Assembly (NCBI GenBank): GCA_030612705.1
Contig: JAUWNI010000008.1
Location: 1-55,852 of the forward strand
Length of the DNA stretch: 55,852 nucleotides
Source of the DNA: Phycisphaerae bacterium
GTDB taxonomy: Bacteria; Planctomycetota; Phycisphaerae; UBA1845; Fen-1342
Direction of reading: 5' to 3'
Positions within the stretch are counted from its first letter, which is position 1. Every line of letters begins with the position of its first letter. Shown one piece after another: positions 34,840 to 43,837 of the stretch. The translations under genes and the position numbers were made by a program. Below the pieces are notes generated by a model, which made no database searches, was not told the DNA's origin, and worked only from the letters and a program-made list of their open reading frames with translations.

Positions 34840-36158
34840 GAGCGCTCCTCGCGCCGGGCGCGGAAAAGCAGACGCATCGGTACTTCCTGAAAGGGTAGTA
34901 TCTCACGTAATCGGTTTTCCATAAAGCGCCGGTAATTGTCACTTACAAAATCCGGGTTGTTGCAGAAGAAAACCAACGTCGGCGGGGCGATAGCGGCCTG
35001 AGTCGCGTAATAAATCTTGGGCAGCTTCGTGCCGCGCTTGGGAGACGGGCCGCGAACCGCCAGGATGGTTTCCAGGACGCTGTTGAGCTTGCCGGTGGTG
35101 ACCCGCGTGTGGGCCTGTTTGTGCAGGCTGCGGGCGACATCGACGGCGGCGTCGACATTCTTGCCGGTCTTGGCGGTCACGATCGTGACCGGCGCGTAAT
35201 CAAGACCGGGCAGGACCCGCGCGAGATACTCGTCGTAGACTTCGGGCTCGGTGCGATCCTTCGCAAGATCCCACTTATTGATGACCAGAACGACCGGTTT
35301 GTACTCATCCTGCACGGTGGCGGCGAGCTTTACGTCCACATCGCCGACCGGGACGGTGGCATCGATCAAAAGCATGACGACGTCGGCGCGGCGGATGGAA
35401 CGTAGGGCGCGCGTGTAGGAGTAGAACTCGATATCGTCCATGCGGGATTTTTTGCGCACGCCGGCGGTGTCGATCGCGATGAAGATCTGACCGTCCTTTT
35501 CGAAGTGGACGTCAACGGCATCGCGGGTTGTGCCTGGGATTTCGCTGACGATCATGCGCTCTTCGCCCGCCAGGGTGTTGACCAGCGTGCTCTTGCCGGC
35601 GTTGCGCTTGCCGACGATGGCCAGCTTCATGATCGGCGTTTCGGGCGCCTCGCCGCTGTCGGGGCCGAGCAGCTCGTCGAGCCGATCGAGCAGGGCGTGA
35701 CGGCCGGTGGCGTGCAGGGCCGAGACGCAGAGCGCCTCGCCGTAGCCGAGGCGGATGAACTCGGCGGCCTCGGGTTTGTGCTGATCGGCGTCGACCTTGT
35801 TGGCGACCGGCAGCACCGGAATGTCGAGTCGTCGAAGCAATTCCCCGACACGTCGATCCAGCGACATCAAGCCGTCGCGAACGTCGACGAGGAAAATGGC
35901 GGCGTCGGCGCGGGAAACAGCGTAGTGAATCTGGCCTTCGACGTGTTCCTCGAGATGGTCGTCGTCGACGATACCGAGCCCGCCGGTGTCGACCAGCTCG
36001 AAGTAGCGGTCGTTGTGCTCGATGACGGCGGAGACGCGATCGCGGGTGATGCCGGCGCGGGCGTCGACGATGCTGATGCGCTCGCGGGCGAGCATGTTCA
36101 GCAGGGAGCTTTTACCCACGTTCGGACGGCCCACGATGACAACGATCGGCAGTGCCAT
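34836..36158 (-). CDS. der: Ribosome biogenesis GTPase Der (EngA)
   Basis: A 440-residue protein with two tandem GTPase domains and a C-terminal KH-like domain. Domain 1 has GRPNVGKSSLLN, DTGGLG and NKVD; domain 2 has GKRNAGKSTLVN, DTAGVRKKSR and NKWDL; the KH-like part ends PFQEVPMRLLFRARREE. Der matures the 50S subunit and is essential in most bacteria. The TAG stop lies in the CTAG end of MITE E4, so the last residue or two may differ from the ancestral protein, but the conserved end is kept. Confidence 0.97.
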   Translation of the reverse strand: MALPIVVIVGRPNVGKSSLLNMLARERISIVDARAGITRDRVSAVIEHNDRYFELVDTGGLGIVDDDHLEEHVEGQIHYAVSRADAAIFLVDVRDGLMSLDRRVGELLRRLDIPVLPVANKVDADQHKPEAAEFIRLGYGEALCVSALHATGRHALLDRLDELLGPDSGEAPETPIMKLAIVGKRNAGKSTLVNTLAGEERMIVSEIPGTTRDAVDVHFEKDGQIFIAIDTAGVRKKSRMDDIEFYSYTRALRSIRRADVVMLLIDATVPVGDVDVKLAATVQDEYKPVVLVINKWDLAKDRTEPEVYDEYLARVLPGLDYAPVTIVTAKTGKNVDAAVDVARSLHKQAHTRVTTGKLNSVLETILAVRGPSPKRGTKLPKIYYATQAAIAPPTLVFFCNNPDFVSDNYRRFMENRLREILPFQEVPMRLLFRARREERS

Positions 36159-36204
36159 AGTTCGGCATGATAGGGGGGTAGTACGTCGGAAGGCAATGAT
36201 GGAG

Positions 36205-36250
36205 GGTTCGAGATTCAGGGTTCAGGGTTCAGGGTTCAGGATTCAGGGTT
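36205..36250. repeat. Heptamer microsatellite upstream of der
   Basis: About five near-perfect copies of GGTTCAG or GATTCAG in tandem (36213-36250), about 50 bases upstream of the der start. There are no spacers, so it is not a CRISPR array. It could vary in copy number by slippage. Confidence 0.8.
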
Positions 36251-36268
36251 CACGATTGGTAATGCAGC

Positions 36269-36417
36269 CTAATGCTCTGTCAACCCTCAGTTGATGGATG
36301 GGTGGCCCATGGCTTCAGCCGTGGGGGACACGAATCGGCCGAACATTCGCGTCCCCCACCTCTAAAGAGATGGGCCACCCAATCAACGAGGTATACCGGC
36401 TATCAAGCGACGGAGCG
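36269..36417. mobile_element. CTAG-ended MITE, degenerate copy E5
   Basis: The left end is CTAATGCTCTGTCAA; the long GGTGGCCCA hairpin matches E1/E4 and is in E4 orientation. The right end has decayed (GACGGAGCGGGA instead of GACGGAGCACTAG) and overlaps the end of the cysteine-hydrolase-like gene, whose TGA at 36403-36405 lies within it. Confidence 0.7.
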
Positions 36418-37068
36418 GGAGGAGCGGATTCGGAAGCCGAGTCGGCGGGCCGTGCTGGCCAGGGCGCTCATTAGATACTCGCTGGCGGTGGTTAGCTTGC
36501 ATCCCTTGATCGCGATCTGCCGCAGGACCATGTCGGCTTCCTGTGTGTTCCAGTAGCCGCAGGTGTCGACGAGCATGGTGACACGCCGTTTTCGGCGGAG
36601 CAGGCCGAGAACCAGGATTCGCAAGGATGTTTCGATCGGAATGCCGAAGACGACGAAGCGGCGGGCGGGCATCTCTGTGAGCAGGCGATCGAGCTTGGGA
36701 TTGGTAAACGGGTCGCGGTGGACCTTGGTGAAGATCGCCTGCTGGTATTGCTGGAGCAGATCGAGCGAAATGGCAAGCGAGTTGTCCGACTCGATGATGG
36801 TGTAATGCGGCAAGAGAGTATATGCGGCTTTTTGTTCGTGCGGGGCATCGCGCGAGACTATCGAGACAAACTCGGCTCCGATGCGGTTGCCGCGGTTGAC
36901 GTCGACGCATGAGAGCACGGGAACCTTGGCGAGTCGAGCGAAAGCCATCAAGTGTTTGGCATTACGAGCGATTTGGTCGGCGTTGTGGCAAGGAGGAGAA
37001 CCGTTTTGGGTGAGGTACTCCCGTTGGATACACACGTCGACGAAAACGTCGCGCTTGCGAATTGTCAT
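36403..37068 (-). CDS. Isochorismatase-fold protein lacking the catalytic cysteine
   Basis: A 221-residue protein of the cysteine-hydrolase (isochorismatase/nicotinamidase) fold. The acid VDVCIQ region (D11) and the lysine region FTKVHRDPFTNPKLDRL (K115) are in place. Where active members have T-D-x-C-V, this protein has GIPIETSLRI, with Ser148 at the Cys position. It may be a pseudoenzyme or use serine. The end (RSSRSVA) lies in the decayed tail of MITE E5. Its neighbours, der and an integrase pseudogene, do not suggest a pathway. Confidence 0.75.
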   Translation of the reverse strand: MTIRKRDVFVDVCIQREYLTQNGSPPCHNADQIARNAKHLMAFARLAKVPVLSCVDVNRGNRIGAEFVSIVSRDAPHEQKAAYTLLPHYTIIESDNSLAISLDLLQQYQQAIFTKVHRDPFTNPKLDRLLTEMPARRFVVFGIPIETSLRILVLGLLRRKRRVTMLVDTCGYWNTQEADMVLRQIAIKGCKLTTASEYLMSALASTARRLGFRIRSSRSVA

Positions 37069-37499
37069 GATGCTGGCTTCCTTCAGCCCACGCGAATGCG
37101 CGGCCCGGTAACAGCGAAATCACAACTCAGTCATCGGCGGAGAAATGAGAGGGCGGATTTCGATGTTGATTAGTGAAGCGTCTCACCCAACCGCTTCGAG
37201 AGCATCTTTCCTGCCTCCGCTGTGCGAATTCTAGTACGAGAAAGTCATTGTTGACAAGGGGTTTATGGAATACTCGGACGGTTCCGTGAAGATTTTCGTC
37301 GCAACGCCGTTTATACGGTGCTGGTACGAAAATTATCAGAGCGTGGTTATCGGATGTTTGAATCTTTGTAAGCTATTAACGGACAGCTGTCCCTTCTGAA
37401 AACCCCGTCCGCGTTGCGCTGCAAGGACTTACGCGCCTCGCCCGTTTGGGCCTGTTGCGCTATCTAGCCGCCTCACAGATTCCAAGCTGAGGTGCCGCG
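37069..37499. other. Intergenic region upstream of the integrase remnant
   Basis: About 430 bases, AT-richer around 37220-37380 than the rest of the window. I see no gene. The last ~120 bases (from GGACAGCTGTCCC at about 37381) are probably the upstream part of the degraded insertion element. Confidence 0.45.
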
Positions 37500-37769
37500 A
37501 TGGGCTTCGTGAGCGCCATCGTCATCCTGCTCCGCGCATTCCTGCTTCCGCGTGCGGCGCTCGCCGCCGAAAACCTAGCCCTGCGCCAGCAATTCGCCGT
37601 TCTTCAGGTGTCGGCGAAGCGCCCGAGATTGCGGAAGTGAGATCGGGTTTTCTGGGTCTGGTTGTCCCGGTTCTGGGCCGACTGGCGTTCCTGCCTCGTG
37701 ATCGTCAAGCCGGATACGGTCATCCCACAACTCGGCGGCCTGCACCACCGATACACACGGGCCGCGTGA
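37500..37769 (+). pseudogene. Integrase-catalytic-domain transposase remnant
   Basis: Translated from ATG 37500 it reads AENLALRQQFAVLQVSAKRP (residues 22-41), then has an in-frame TGA at 37638-37640, then continues DRVFWVWLSRFWADWRS and LVIVKPDTVI up to about 37722. These are the conserved N-terminal segments of rve-type transposases common in planctomycetes. After that the similarity stops, so most of the catalytic domain is missing. It has both an internal stop and a truncation. It lies about 230 bases from the tRNA-Pro gene. Confidence 0.7.
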
Positions 37770-37996
37770 CGCAGCCAAGCATCGCGCCCCCCGCTGATCA
37801 CGCGGCGAGCTCGCTTCGTGGGCTGATCACGCGCCGAGTTCTGCAAACCCCCAGGCTAACGGCTCTCTGCGTGTATCTCGATGTGGATCGTTCGTCCCGC
37901 CCGACAGGCTCAAGCCATCGCCCACTGCTCCAATCACCCGGATGATATATTCGGTATGGACAGCCCTGGAGAGGACGTTTCGTTCAAAAAGGTGAA

Positions 37997-38071
37997 TCGG
38001 GGTGACTGGATTTGAACCAGCGACCTCGTGGTCCCAAACCACGCGCTCTAACCAGGCTGAGCTACACCCCG
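37997..38071 (-). tRNA. tRNA-Pro (anticodon TGG)
   Basis: On the minus strand the cloverleaf starts CGGGGTGTAGCTCAG; the acceptor stem CGGGGTG pairs with CACCCCG. The anticodon stem CGTGG/CCACG encloses the loop TTTGGGA, giving TGG. The T arm has GGTTCAAATCC. CCA is not encoded. A run of five T follows on the minus strand within ten bases. Confidence 0.95.
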
Positions 38072-38123
38072 CGCTGCAATTATTCTAGTCCGTTCGGGCC
38101 GGCTTCGCCAAGCCGTCGTACTG

Positions 38124-39113
38124 TTACCACGCTTCCAAATCGCCGACGATTTCCTCGACCAAATCCTTCATCGTGAACAATCCCAGACAGTTGCCGGCCC
38201 GGTCGGTCACGATCGCCATCACCTGTCGAGCCTTTTGCAACTTCAGCAGAGCGGCCGGAACGGTCTCCGCCGCGTGCAGCGCGGTGATCTCTTGGACGTA
38301 ATCGGCAATAGGCTTCTCCTCCTCGTCGGTCAGCACATCGTAGACGTTCACGATCCCGACGATTCGGCGGGGGTCGTCCCGATAGACCGGCAGCCGTGAA
38401 AAATGCGCCATCCGCGCGATCCGCAACAGATCACTCCGTGGAATGTCGATCGACACGATCGCCGCCCGCCGTCGCGGAACCATTACGTTCCCCACCCGGA
38501 CCCGCGAGATGTCCATGACCCGTTCGAGCGTGTCGCGTTGAAACGTGCTCAGTCCGCCGCTGGCGGCCCCCTCGCTGAGCAGTCGTCGAACCCGCGCCCG
38601 CGGTAGCAAGTCCGTCTCCGCCGTCACGCCGGACGGATCGATCCGCCGAATCAAATATTGTGTCAGCCGATCCAGCACCCACATCAACCCGATCCAGCGC
38701 ACCGCACACCAACACCACGTCAGCGGCAGCGCCAGCGGATACATCAACCGATCGGCCTGACGCTGAAACCAATCCTTCGGAATCACCCCGCCGAAAACCA
38801 GAATCAGCGGCGTTAAAATCGCGGTGGCGTAAATCTCAGCCAGATTTCGCGCCGCGGCGACGTGCAGCAGCAACGCCGTCACACATACCGTCGCCGTATA
38901 TTCGGCCACGTTTGCGCCCACTAGTGTGGTGATGACCAATTCCCGAGGGCGCTGCATGAGCGACGTCAGTCGCCGCGCGCCCGGGTGCTCGCGCGCGTTG
39001 CGCACGTTCAGCCGCACGCGATTCAGGCAGTAGATTCCCGTCTCCGTCCCGGAGAAAAAGGCGCTCAACGCCAAGGCGACAATCGCTCCGATCACCAGCC
39101 CCAGCACGGTCAT
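38124..39113 (-). CDS. CNNM/CBS domain protein without CorC domain
   Basis: A 329-residue membrane protein. The CNNM (DUF21) transmembrane domain (about 1-190) has ALSAFFSGTETGIYCLNRVR and TLVGANVAEYTATVC, and a CBS pair follows (about 205-329; VGNVMVPRRRAAIVSI, SRLPVYRDDPRRIVGIV). It lacks the C-terminal CorC_HlyC domain found in its neighbour. CNNM proteins transport or sense magnesium or other cations. It overlaps the upstream CNNM gene by four bases (ATGA), suggesting a paired, possibly heteromeric membrane complex. Confidence 0.88.
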   Translation of the reverse strand: MTVLGLVIGAIVALALSAFFSGTETGIYCLNRVRLNVRNAREHPGARRLTSLMQRPRELVITTLVGANVAEYTATVCVTALLLHVAAARNLAEIYATAILTPLILVFGGVIPKDWFQRQADRLMYPLALPLTWCWCAVRWIGLMWVLDRLTQYLIRRIDPSGVTAETDLLPRARVRRLLSEGAASGGLSTFQRDTLERVMDISRVRVGNVMVPRRRAAIVSIDIPRSDLLRIARMAHFSRLPVYRDDPRRIVGIVNVYDVLTDEEEKPIADYVQEITALHAAETVPAALLKLQKARQVMAIVTDRAGNCLGLFTMKDLVEEIVGDLEAW

Positions 39114-40444
39114 GACACTACCCCCCCGTTTTTATCCAACGGTCCGCCCAGTAGCGTCAGCCGCAAACGCTGGATGCGCGGACCGTCGGCGGCGATGACA
39201 CCGAGTCTGACGTTGCCGATCGTAACGTTCTCGCCCACGTGGGCTGGACGCCCCAGCCGCGCCGTCACCAACCCCGCCATGGTAGCCACCCGCTCGGTCA
39301 ATTCGTTGATGCCGAACATCTCAACCCAGTAGTGCACGCTCAGGCGACCGCTGATCTCGTATTCCGTCTCCGAAATCCGGACGATTTCCGGCTCGACCTC
39401 TTCCTCCTCCGGGTCATAAATCTCGCCGACGATTTCTTCCAGCACATCTTCAAGTGTGACCAGACCCGCCATCCCGCCGAACTCGTCCACGGCGATCGCG
39501 ATCTGCGATTTGGTTCGGCGGAAATGTTGTAAAAGCTGTTCGCCGGTGATCAATTCGGGGACAAACCGCACGGGCGTCACCAAATCCCGCAGCGGCTTGT
39601 CCGGCTCGAAGAACAGAATCTTGGCGTATACCAGGCCGATGATGTCATCGATCGAACCATCGTAGACCGGAATCTTCGTCAGCCGCGTATCACGCATTAC
39701 GCCGCGCAGTTCCTCGGGCGAGTCGTTGACGTCGAACATCGTTACCTCGACCCGCGGGACCATGATATCGCGCGCGCGAATCTTGCTCAGGTCGATCACT
39801 TCGCGCAGATACACGTCCTCGACCCGGTTGATCAACCCTCGCCGCCGGCTCAGCTCCAGCAGCGCCTTGAGTTCGTCGGCGCTCAGTTTCTGTTCTCGGG
39901 CAACGCGATGTCCCGGCCGCCCAAAAATCAACCGCGTCAGCGGCTCGATCACGATGATGTTAAGTACCCAGCCCAGCGGCCCCAGGACGTAGCCCGAGAA
40001 CTGTACCACCGTCGCCGAATACGGCGCCAGCCGCGGTGCCAGTGTGATCCCCAGAACCTTTGGAATGAGATCGCCGCCCACCACGACCAGCATCACGCTG
40101 GCGAGGCCCGCGACGGGCGTGACCCACGCCCCCGCCCGCGCCGCCAAATCGCGAAACAGCACGTACGACGTCGCGAAAAGCAAGACGTTGACCGACGTGT
40201 TGCCGATCAGAATCGTCGTCAACGTGCGCTTCGGCTGCTTCATCAGCCGTGCCGCCAACCGACGAAACGGATTTCCACTGGCGGCCTGATGCTGAAGCTG
40301 CGCCGACGTCAGCGAGAACAGCACCGTCTCGCTCCCGGAGAACGTGCCCGACAACACCACCAGGAGCAGTAACAGTGCAACGTGAAGCAGCACGCTGAAC
40401 CAACTCAACTCCGCGACGGCCAGGATGATGAAAGCAATGCTCAT
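39110..40444 (-). CDS. CNNM/CBS/CorC domain protein (HlyC/CorC family)
   Basis: A 444-residue protein. The CNNM transmembrane part (about 15-200) contains VLSGTFSGSETVLFSLTSAQ, then a CBS pair (ARDIMVPRVEVTMF, LTKIPVYDGSIDDIIGLV), then the CorC_HlyC domain (about 355-440) ending IQRLRLTLL. Likely a divalent cation transporter or efflux regulator; the old hemolysin name does not mean toxin function. It is the first gene of the coupled pair, with a candidate structured RNA lying divergently upstream. Confidence 0.9.
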   Translation of the reverse strand: MSIAFIILAVAELSWFSVLLHVALLLLLVVLSGTFSGSETVLFSLTSAQLQHQAASGNPFRRLAARLMKQPKRTLTTILIGNTSVNVLLFATSYVLFRDLAARAGAWVTPVAGLASVMLVVVGGDLIPKVLGITLAPRLAPYSATVVQFSGYVLGPLGWVLNIIVIEPLTRLIFGRPGHRVAREQKLSADELKALLELSRRRGLINRVEDVYLREVIDLSKIRARDIMVPRVEVTMFDVNDSPEELRGVMRDTRLTKIPVYDGSIDDIIGLVYAKILFFEPDKPLRDLVTPVRFVPELITGEQLLQHFRRTKSQIAIAVDEFGGMAGLVTLEDVLEEIVGEIYDPEEEEVEPEIVRISETEYEISGRLSVHYWVEMFGINELTERVATMAGLVTARLGRPAHVGENVTIGNVRLGVIAADGPRIQRLRLTLLGGPLDKNGGVVS

Positions 40445-40510
40445 CGGCTTAACGTTCGCAGTTTAGCAACACAATGCTCAGAGAGCAGTGGCACCCGACC
40501 GCAGATGTGC

Positions 40511-40516
40511 TATAAT
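40511..40516 (+). promoter_or_regulatory. TATAAT -10 box of the candidate RNA
   Basis: A perfect TATAAT hexamer in otherwise GC-rich DNA. A weak -35 candidate (GTGGCA) ends 17 bases upstream. Transcription would begin near 40523, just at the left arm of the RNA hairpin. Confidence 0.55.
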
Positions 40517-40522
40517 TATGGT

Positions 40523-40650
40523 GTCGAAGCAGGCTAGCTCCGAGCCCAAATACCGGGCAAGAGGTTTATCCCGGGGCGTCAGGGCATTCGCTTCAAGCGA
40601 CTTAATCCGGTTTTCCGGAGCGCCGACCTCCTTGGGCAGCCTGCTTCGGC
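40523..40650 (+). ncRNA. Candidate structured RNA, family unknown
   Basis: About 128 bases whose ends form a 12-base closing stem: TCGAAGCAGGCT at 40524-40535 with AGCCTGCTTCGGC at 40638-40650. Inside, GCCCAA pairs with TTGGGC, GAGGT with ACCTC, and two local hairpins (TCGC TTCAA GCGA and CCGG TTTT CCGG) flank an open centre. The overall rod with an internal bubble vaguely resembles 6S RNA, but no signature I trust identifies the class. It stands in the 385-base gap between divergent CNNM and convergent clpB transcription, with a TATAAT box upstream. No protein frame is supported. Confidence 0.5.
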
Positions 40651-40829
40651 CTCTTGTGTGCGCCGACACACGCACTCCTGCTGATCTATATCCTTGGCAA
40701 CTGTTCCCATTCTGTCTTGCACATCACGAACACGCCGTCAGTGTGGCGTCGCGCATCGTCGAGTAGCAGTTCGCGGTATTCCTGGGCATCGTGCAGGCGA
40801 AAAAACGTGTCCGCCACTTTGGCCGCTAC

Positions 40830-43643
40830 TCATTTCGTCGGTGCCGGTGCCGTCGGCATCTTCTCAAACGTAAACTTCTCACCCGTCGCATCGACTTTGA
40901 TGATGTCGCCCGGGGTGAATTCGCCGGCGACGATGCGTTTGGCCAGCGGGTTTTCGATCATCTGCCGAATTAGGCGCTTCAGCGGGCGGGCACCGTAGAT
41001 CGGGTCGTAGCCGTCGGCGGCGAGCTGGTCCTTGACGGCGTCGGTGATGGTTAGTGTGATTCCGGGCGAGACGCCCGGACCACCCACCAGCTCACCCGGC
41101 AACACCGGCGAGACGCCGGTGCCACACCCGGCCAGGCGCTGTTGCAGGTGGCGGACCTGCAAATCGACGATGCCGCGGAGGTTTTCGCGCGTCAGGCGCT
41201 GGAAGATGATCGTCTCGTCGATGCGGTTGAGGAACTCGGGGCGGAAGTGCCTTTTAAGCTCTTCCTTGATGAGCATTTCGATTTCGATTTCGATGTCGGT
41301 GAGCGTGGAGCCGGAGTCTTCCTCCGATTTACGACCGCCACGGGGGGCGGATGCTACATTCTCGCCACGGGGGGCGGAAGCTACATCTCGTCCGCTGCGG
41401 GGGGTGGACGCTACATTCTCGGCCGGCGGGGCGCCGGCCGCTACGTTGGCGATGTGCTCGCTGCCGATGTTGCTGGTCATGGCGATGATCGTGTTGCGGA
41501 AGTCGACCGTGCGGCCGTGTCCGTCGGTCAGTCGGCCGTCGTCGAGCACCTGGAGCAGGACGTTGAAAACGTCCGGGTGGGCCTTCTCGATCTCGTCGAG
41601 CAGGATCACGCTGTACGGTCGGCGGTGGATTGCCTCGGTCAGTCGGCCGCCCTCCTCGTAGCCGATATAGCCGGGCGGGGCGCCGATCAGCCGGGCGACG
41701 CTGTGCTGCTCCATGAACTCGCTCATGTCGATGCGGACGAACGCCGACTCGTCGTCGAAGAGGAACTCGGCGAGCGCTTTGCATAGCTCGGTTTTGCCGA
41801 CGCCGGTGGGACCGAGAAACAGGAACGACCCGATCGGTCGACTGGGGTCACCGAGCCCGGCTCGGCTGCGGCGGACGGCATCGGAGACGGCCTGGATAGC
41901 CTCGTCCTGCCCGACGACGCGTTCGTGCAACCGCTGTTCCATCTTGATCAGCTTTTCCTTCTCGCCTTCGAGCATCCGCGCGACCGGAACGCCGGTCCAT
42001 TTACTGACGACCTCGGCGATCTCCTCGGCGGCGACCTCTTCGCGCAGCAGGCCGCGACCGCCTTCGTGTAGCTCGGTCAGCTTTTGTTCGCGGTCTTTCT
42101 GGTCGGCCTCGAGCCGCGGCAAGTCGCCGTAACGGATGCGGGCGGCGGTTTCGAGGTTGCCGAGCCGTTGGGCTTCCTCCAACTCGGTTTGCTTCGTGTC
42201 GATCTGCTGTTTGATCGATTTGATTGCCTCGATGGCGTTCTTTTCGTTTTCCCATTGCGCGGTGAGGCCCTGGTCGCGTTCCTTCAGTTCGGCCAATTGC
42301 TTTTTGACCGATTCGAGCTGGTTTTTACTGCCGGCGTCCTTTTCCATCTTGAGTGCTTCGCGTTCGATTTCGAGCTGCATGGTTCGCCGGCGCAGCTCGT
42401 CGAGCTCGGCCGGCAGCGAATCATTCTCGATCCGCAGGCGCGAGGCGGACTCGTCGACCAGGTCGATGGCCTTGTCGGGCAGATGTCGGCCGGTGATGTA
42501 ACGGTGCGAAAGTATCGCGGCGGCCACCAGGGCGGCGTCCTGAATCCGTACGCCGTGGTGGGCGTCGTAGCGCGGCTTGAGCCCGCGGAGGATCGCGATG
42601 GTGTCCTCGACGGTGGGCTCGCCGACGTAGATCGGCTGGAAGCGGCGTTCGAGCGCTTTGTCCTTCTCGACGTGTTGACGATATTCCTCAAGGGTGGTCG
42701 CACCGATGCAGCGCAGCTCGCCGCGGGCCAGCGCGGGTTTGAGCAGATTGCCGGCGTCCATCGAGCCTTCGGTTTTGCCCGCTCCGATGATCGTGTGCAT
42801 CTCATCAACGAACAGGATCACCTGACCGGCGGACTCGGCCACCGCGCGGACGACCGCTTTCAGCCGCTCTTCGAACTCGCCGCGATACTTCGCACCGGCG
42901 ATGAGCGCACCCATGTCAAGCGTGACAATCCGCTTATCCTTGAGCGCCCGCGGCACGTCGCCGGCGAGGATGCGCTGCGCCAACCCCTCGACGATCGCCG
43001 TCTTGCCGACGCCGGCTTCGCCGATCAACACGGGGTTGTTCTTCGTTCGCCGCGCGAGCACCTGCATACAGCGGCGGATTTCCTCGTCGCGGCCGATGAC
43101 CGGGTCGAGCTTGCCCTGTCGGGCCATCTCGACCAGGTCCTGGCCGTAGCGTTTGAGCGGTTCGTAAGTGTCCTCCGGGTTTTGCGTAGTCACACTGGCG
43201 CTGCCGCGGACCTGCTTGAGCGCCGCCAGGACGTCGTCCTTGGTGGCGGCGTTTAGCTTGAGAATTTCCTTGGCGTCGCCGCCGACTTCCGCAAGCGCCA
43301 AGAGTAGGTGTTCGGTCGAGATGTACTGATCCTTCATCTGCCCGGCCAGCTTGTCGGCGGCGTTGAGCACGTCCGTGAACGTACGATGGGCCGAGAGCGA
43401 GCCGCCCGACTGCCGCGGCAAACGCTTCAGCTCCGAGTCGATCATCGAACGAATCTGCTCGACGTGCGCCCCCGCCTTCTCCAACAGCGGCACGACGATG
43501 CTGCCGTTGCCACCCGGCTGCGGCGCGACCAGCGCGGCGAGCAAGTGCAGCGGCGTGACCTCGGGATTGCCGAGCGACTGCGCCTGCTGCTGAGCGGCGT
43601 TAATCGCCTCGGCGGCCTTGATCGTAAACTTGTCAGCTTGCAT
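40830..43643 (-). CDS. clpB: ClpB disaggregase with two low-complexity inserts
   Basis: About 937 residues, longer than the usual ~860. ATG 43643 is preferred to GTG 43649 because AGGAAG is eight bases upstream. Domain order is normal: Clp-N (about 5-150), AAA1 with [13 protein letters not shown], the coiled-coil middle domain (about 410-530), AAA2 with [14 protein letters not shown], and D2-small ending [16 protein letters not shown]. ClpB rescues aggregated protein with DnaK. Two stretches are foreign to the family: about 45 residues between NIGSEHI and [11 protein letters not shown], and about 22 between LQQRLAG and TLTITDAVK. Both are encoded by repeat DNA (next entries). No CIRCE element is visible upstream. 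Confidence 0.95.
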   Translation of the reverse strand: MQADKFTIKAAEAINAAQQQAQSLGNPEVTPLHLLAALVAPQPGGNGSIVVPLLEKAGAHVEQIRSMIDSELKRLPRQSGGSLSAHRTFTDVLNAADKLAGQMKDQYISTEHLLLALAEVGGDAKEILKLNAATKDDVLAALKQVRGSASVTTQNPEDTYEPLKRYGQDLVEMARQGKLDPVIGRDEEIRRCMQVLARRTKNNPVLIGEAGVGKTAIVEGLAQRILAGDVPRALKDKRIVTLDMGALIAGAKYRGEFEERLKAVVRAVAESAGQVILFVDEMHTIIGAGKTEGSMDAGNLLKPALARGELRCIGATTLEEYRQHVEKDKALERRFQPIYVGEPTVEDTIAILRGLKPRYDAHHGVRIQDAALVAAAILSHRYITGRHLPDKAIDLVDESASRLRIENDSLPAELDELRRRTMQLEIEREALKMEKDAGSKNQLESVKKQLAELKERDQGLTAQWENEKNAIEAIKSIKQQIDTKQTELEEAQRLGNLETAARIRYGDLPRLEADQKDREQKLTELHEGGRGLLREEVAAEEIAEVVSKWTGVPVARMLEGEKEKLIKMEQRLHERVVGQDEAIQAVSDAVRRSRAGLGDPSRPIGSFLFLGPTGVGKTELCKALAEFLFDDESAFVRIDMSEFMEQHSVARLIGAPPGYIGYEEGGRLTEAIHRRPYSVILLDEIEKAHPDVFNVLLQVLDDGRLTDGHGRTVDFRNTIIAMTSNIGSEHIANVAAGAPPAENVASTPRSGRDVASAPRGENVASAPRGGRKSEEDSGSTLTDIEIEIEMLIKEELKRHFRPEFLNRIDETIIFQRLTRENLRGIVDLQVRHLQQRLAGCGTGVSPVLPGELVGGPGVSPGITLTITDAVKDQLAADGYDPIYGARPLKRLIRQMIENPLAKRIVAGEFTPGDIIKVDATGEKFTFEKMPTAPAPTK
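41056..41136. repeat. In-frame repeat insertion in clpB, C-terminal domain
   Basis: About 80 bases carrying the palindromes GGGCGAGACGCCCG and CACCGGCGAGACGCCGGTG, translated as [20 protein letters not shown]. The same CGGCGAGACGCCGGTGCCAC-type text occurs between genes elsewhere (about 21445-21465 and 26020-26048). It replaces a short loop in the D2 small domain, before the conserved [10 protein letters not shown] motif. Confidence 0.8.
41325..41450. repeat. In-frame tandem repeat insertion in clpB, AAA2 domain
   Basis: Four diverged units of 27-30 bases, each with a CCACGGGGGGCGG-type palindrome followed by GCTACAT. Translated they give [19 protein letters not shown] and similar. A single unit of the same text occurs just upstream of the TrpB-like gene at 52570-52592. 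It lies between the AAA2 sensor region (NIGSEH) and FRPEF. Confidence 0.85.
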
Positions 43644-43837
43644 GTACACAACTTCCTTTCCGGCAGGCGGTTACCTTCGACCAGGAAGATCCATGGCAAA
43701 CGGTGTTCCAATGGGAGAGTGCGCGTAAAACCAGCAAGGATAAACGGTTACAGCAAGTTTGACGAAGACGATACGTGTCAGATTGGCATGATCAGCAGGG
43801 TCGGCAGGCCTCGTACCTCGGCCTGCCCTACGAGCGT

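Noticed and set aside
37827-38042. Open frame with MVWDHEVAGSNPVTP
   Set aside because: This peptide is the well-known translation of tRNA gene sequence; the tRNA-Pro explains it.
38124-40444. Hemolysin toxins
   Set aside because: The HlyC/CorC name is historical; CNNM, CBS and CorC domains indicate cation transport, not lysis.
40523-40650. Assignment as 6S RNA
   Set aside because: The overall shape is compatible, but I cannot match conserved 6S bases; left as family unknown.
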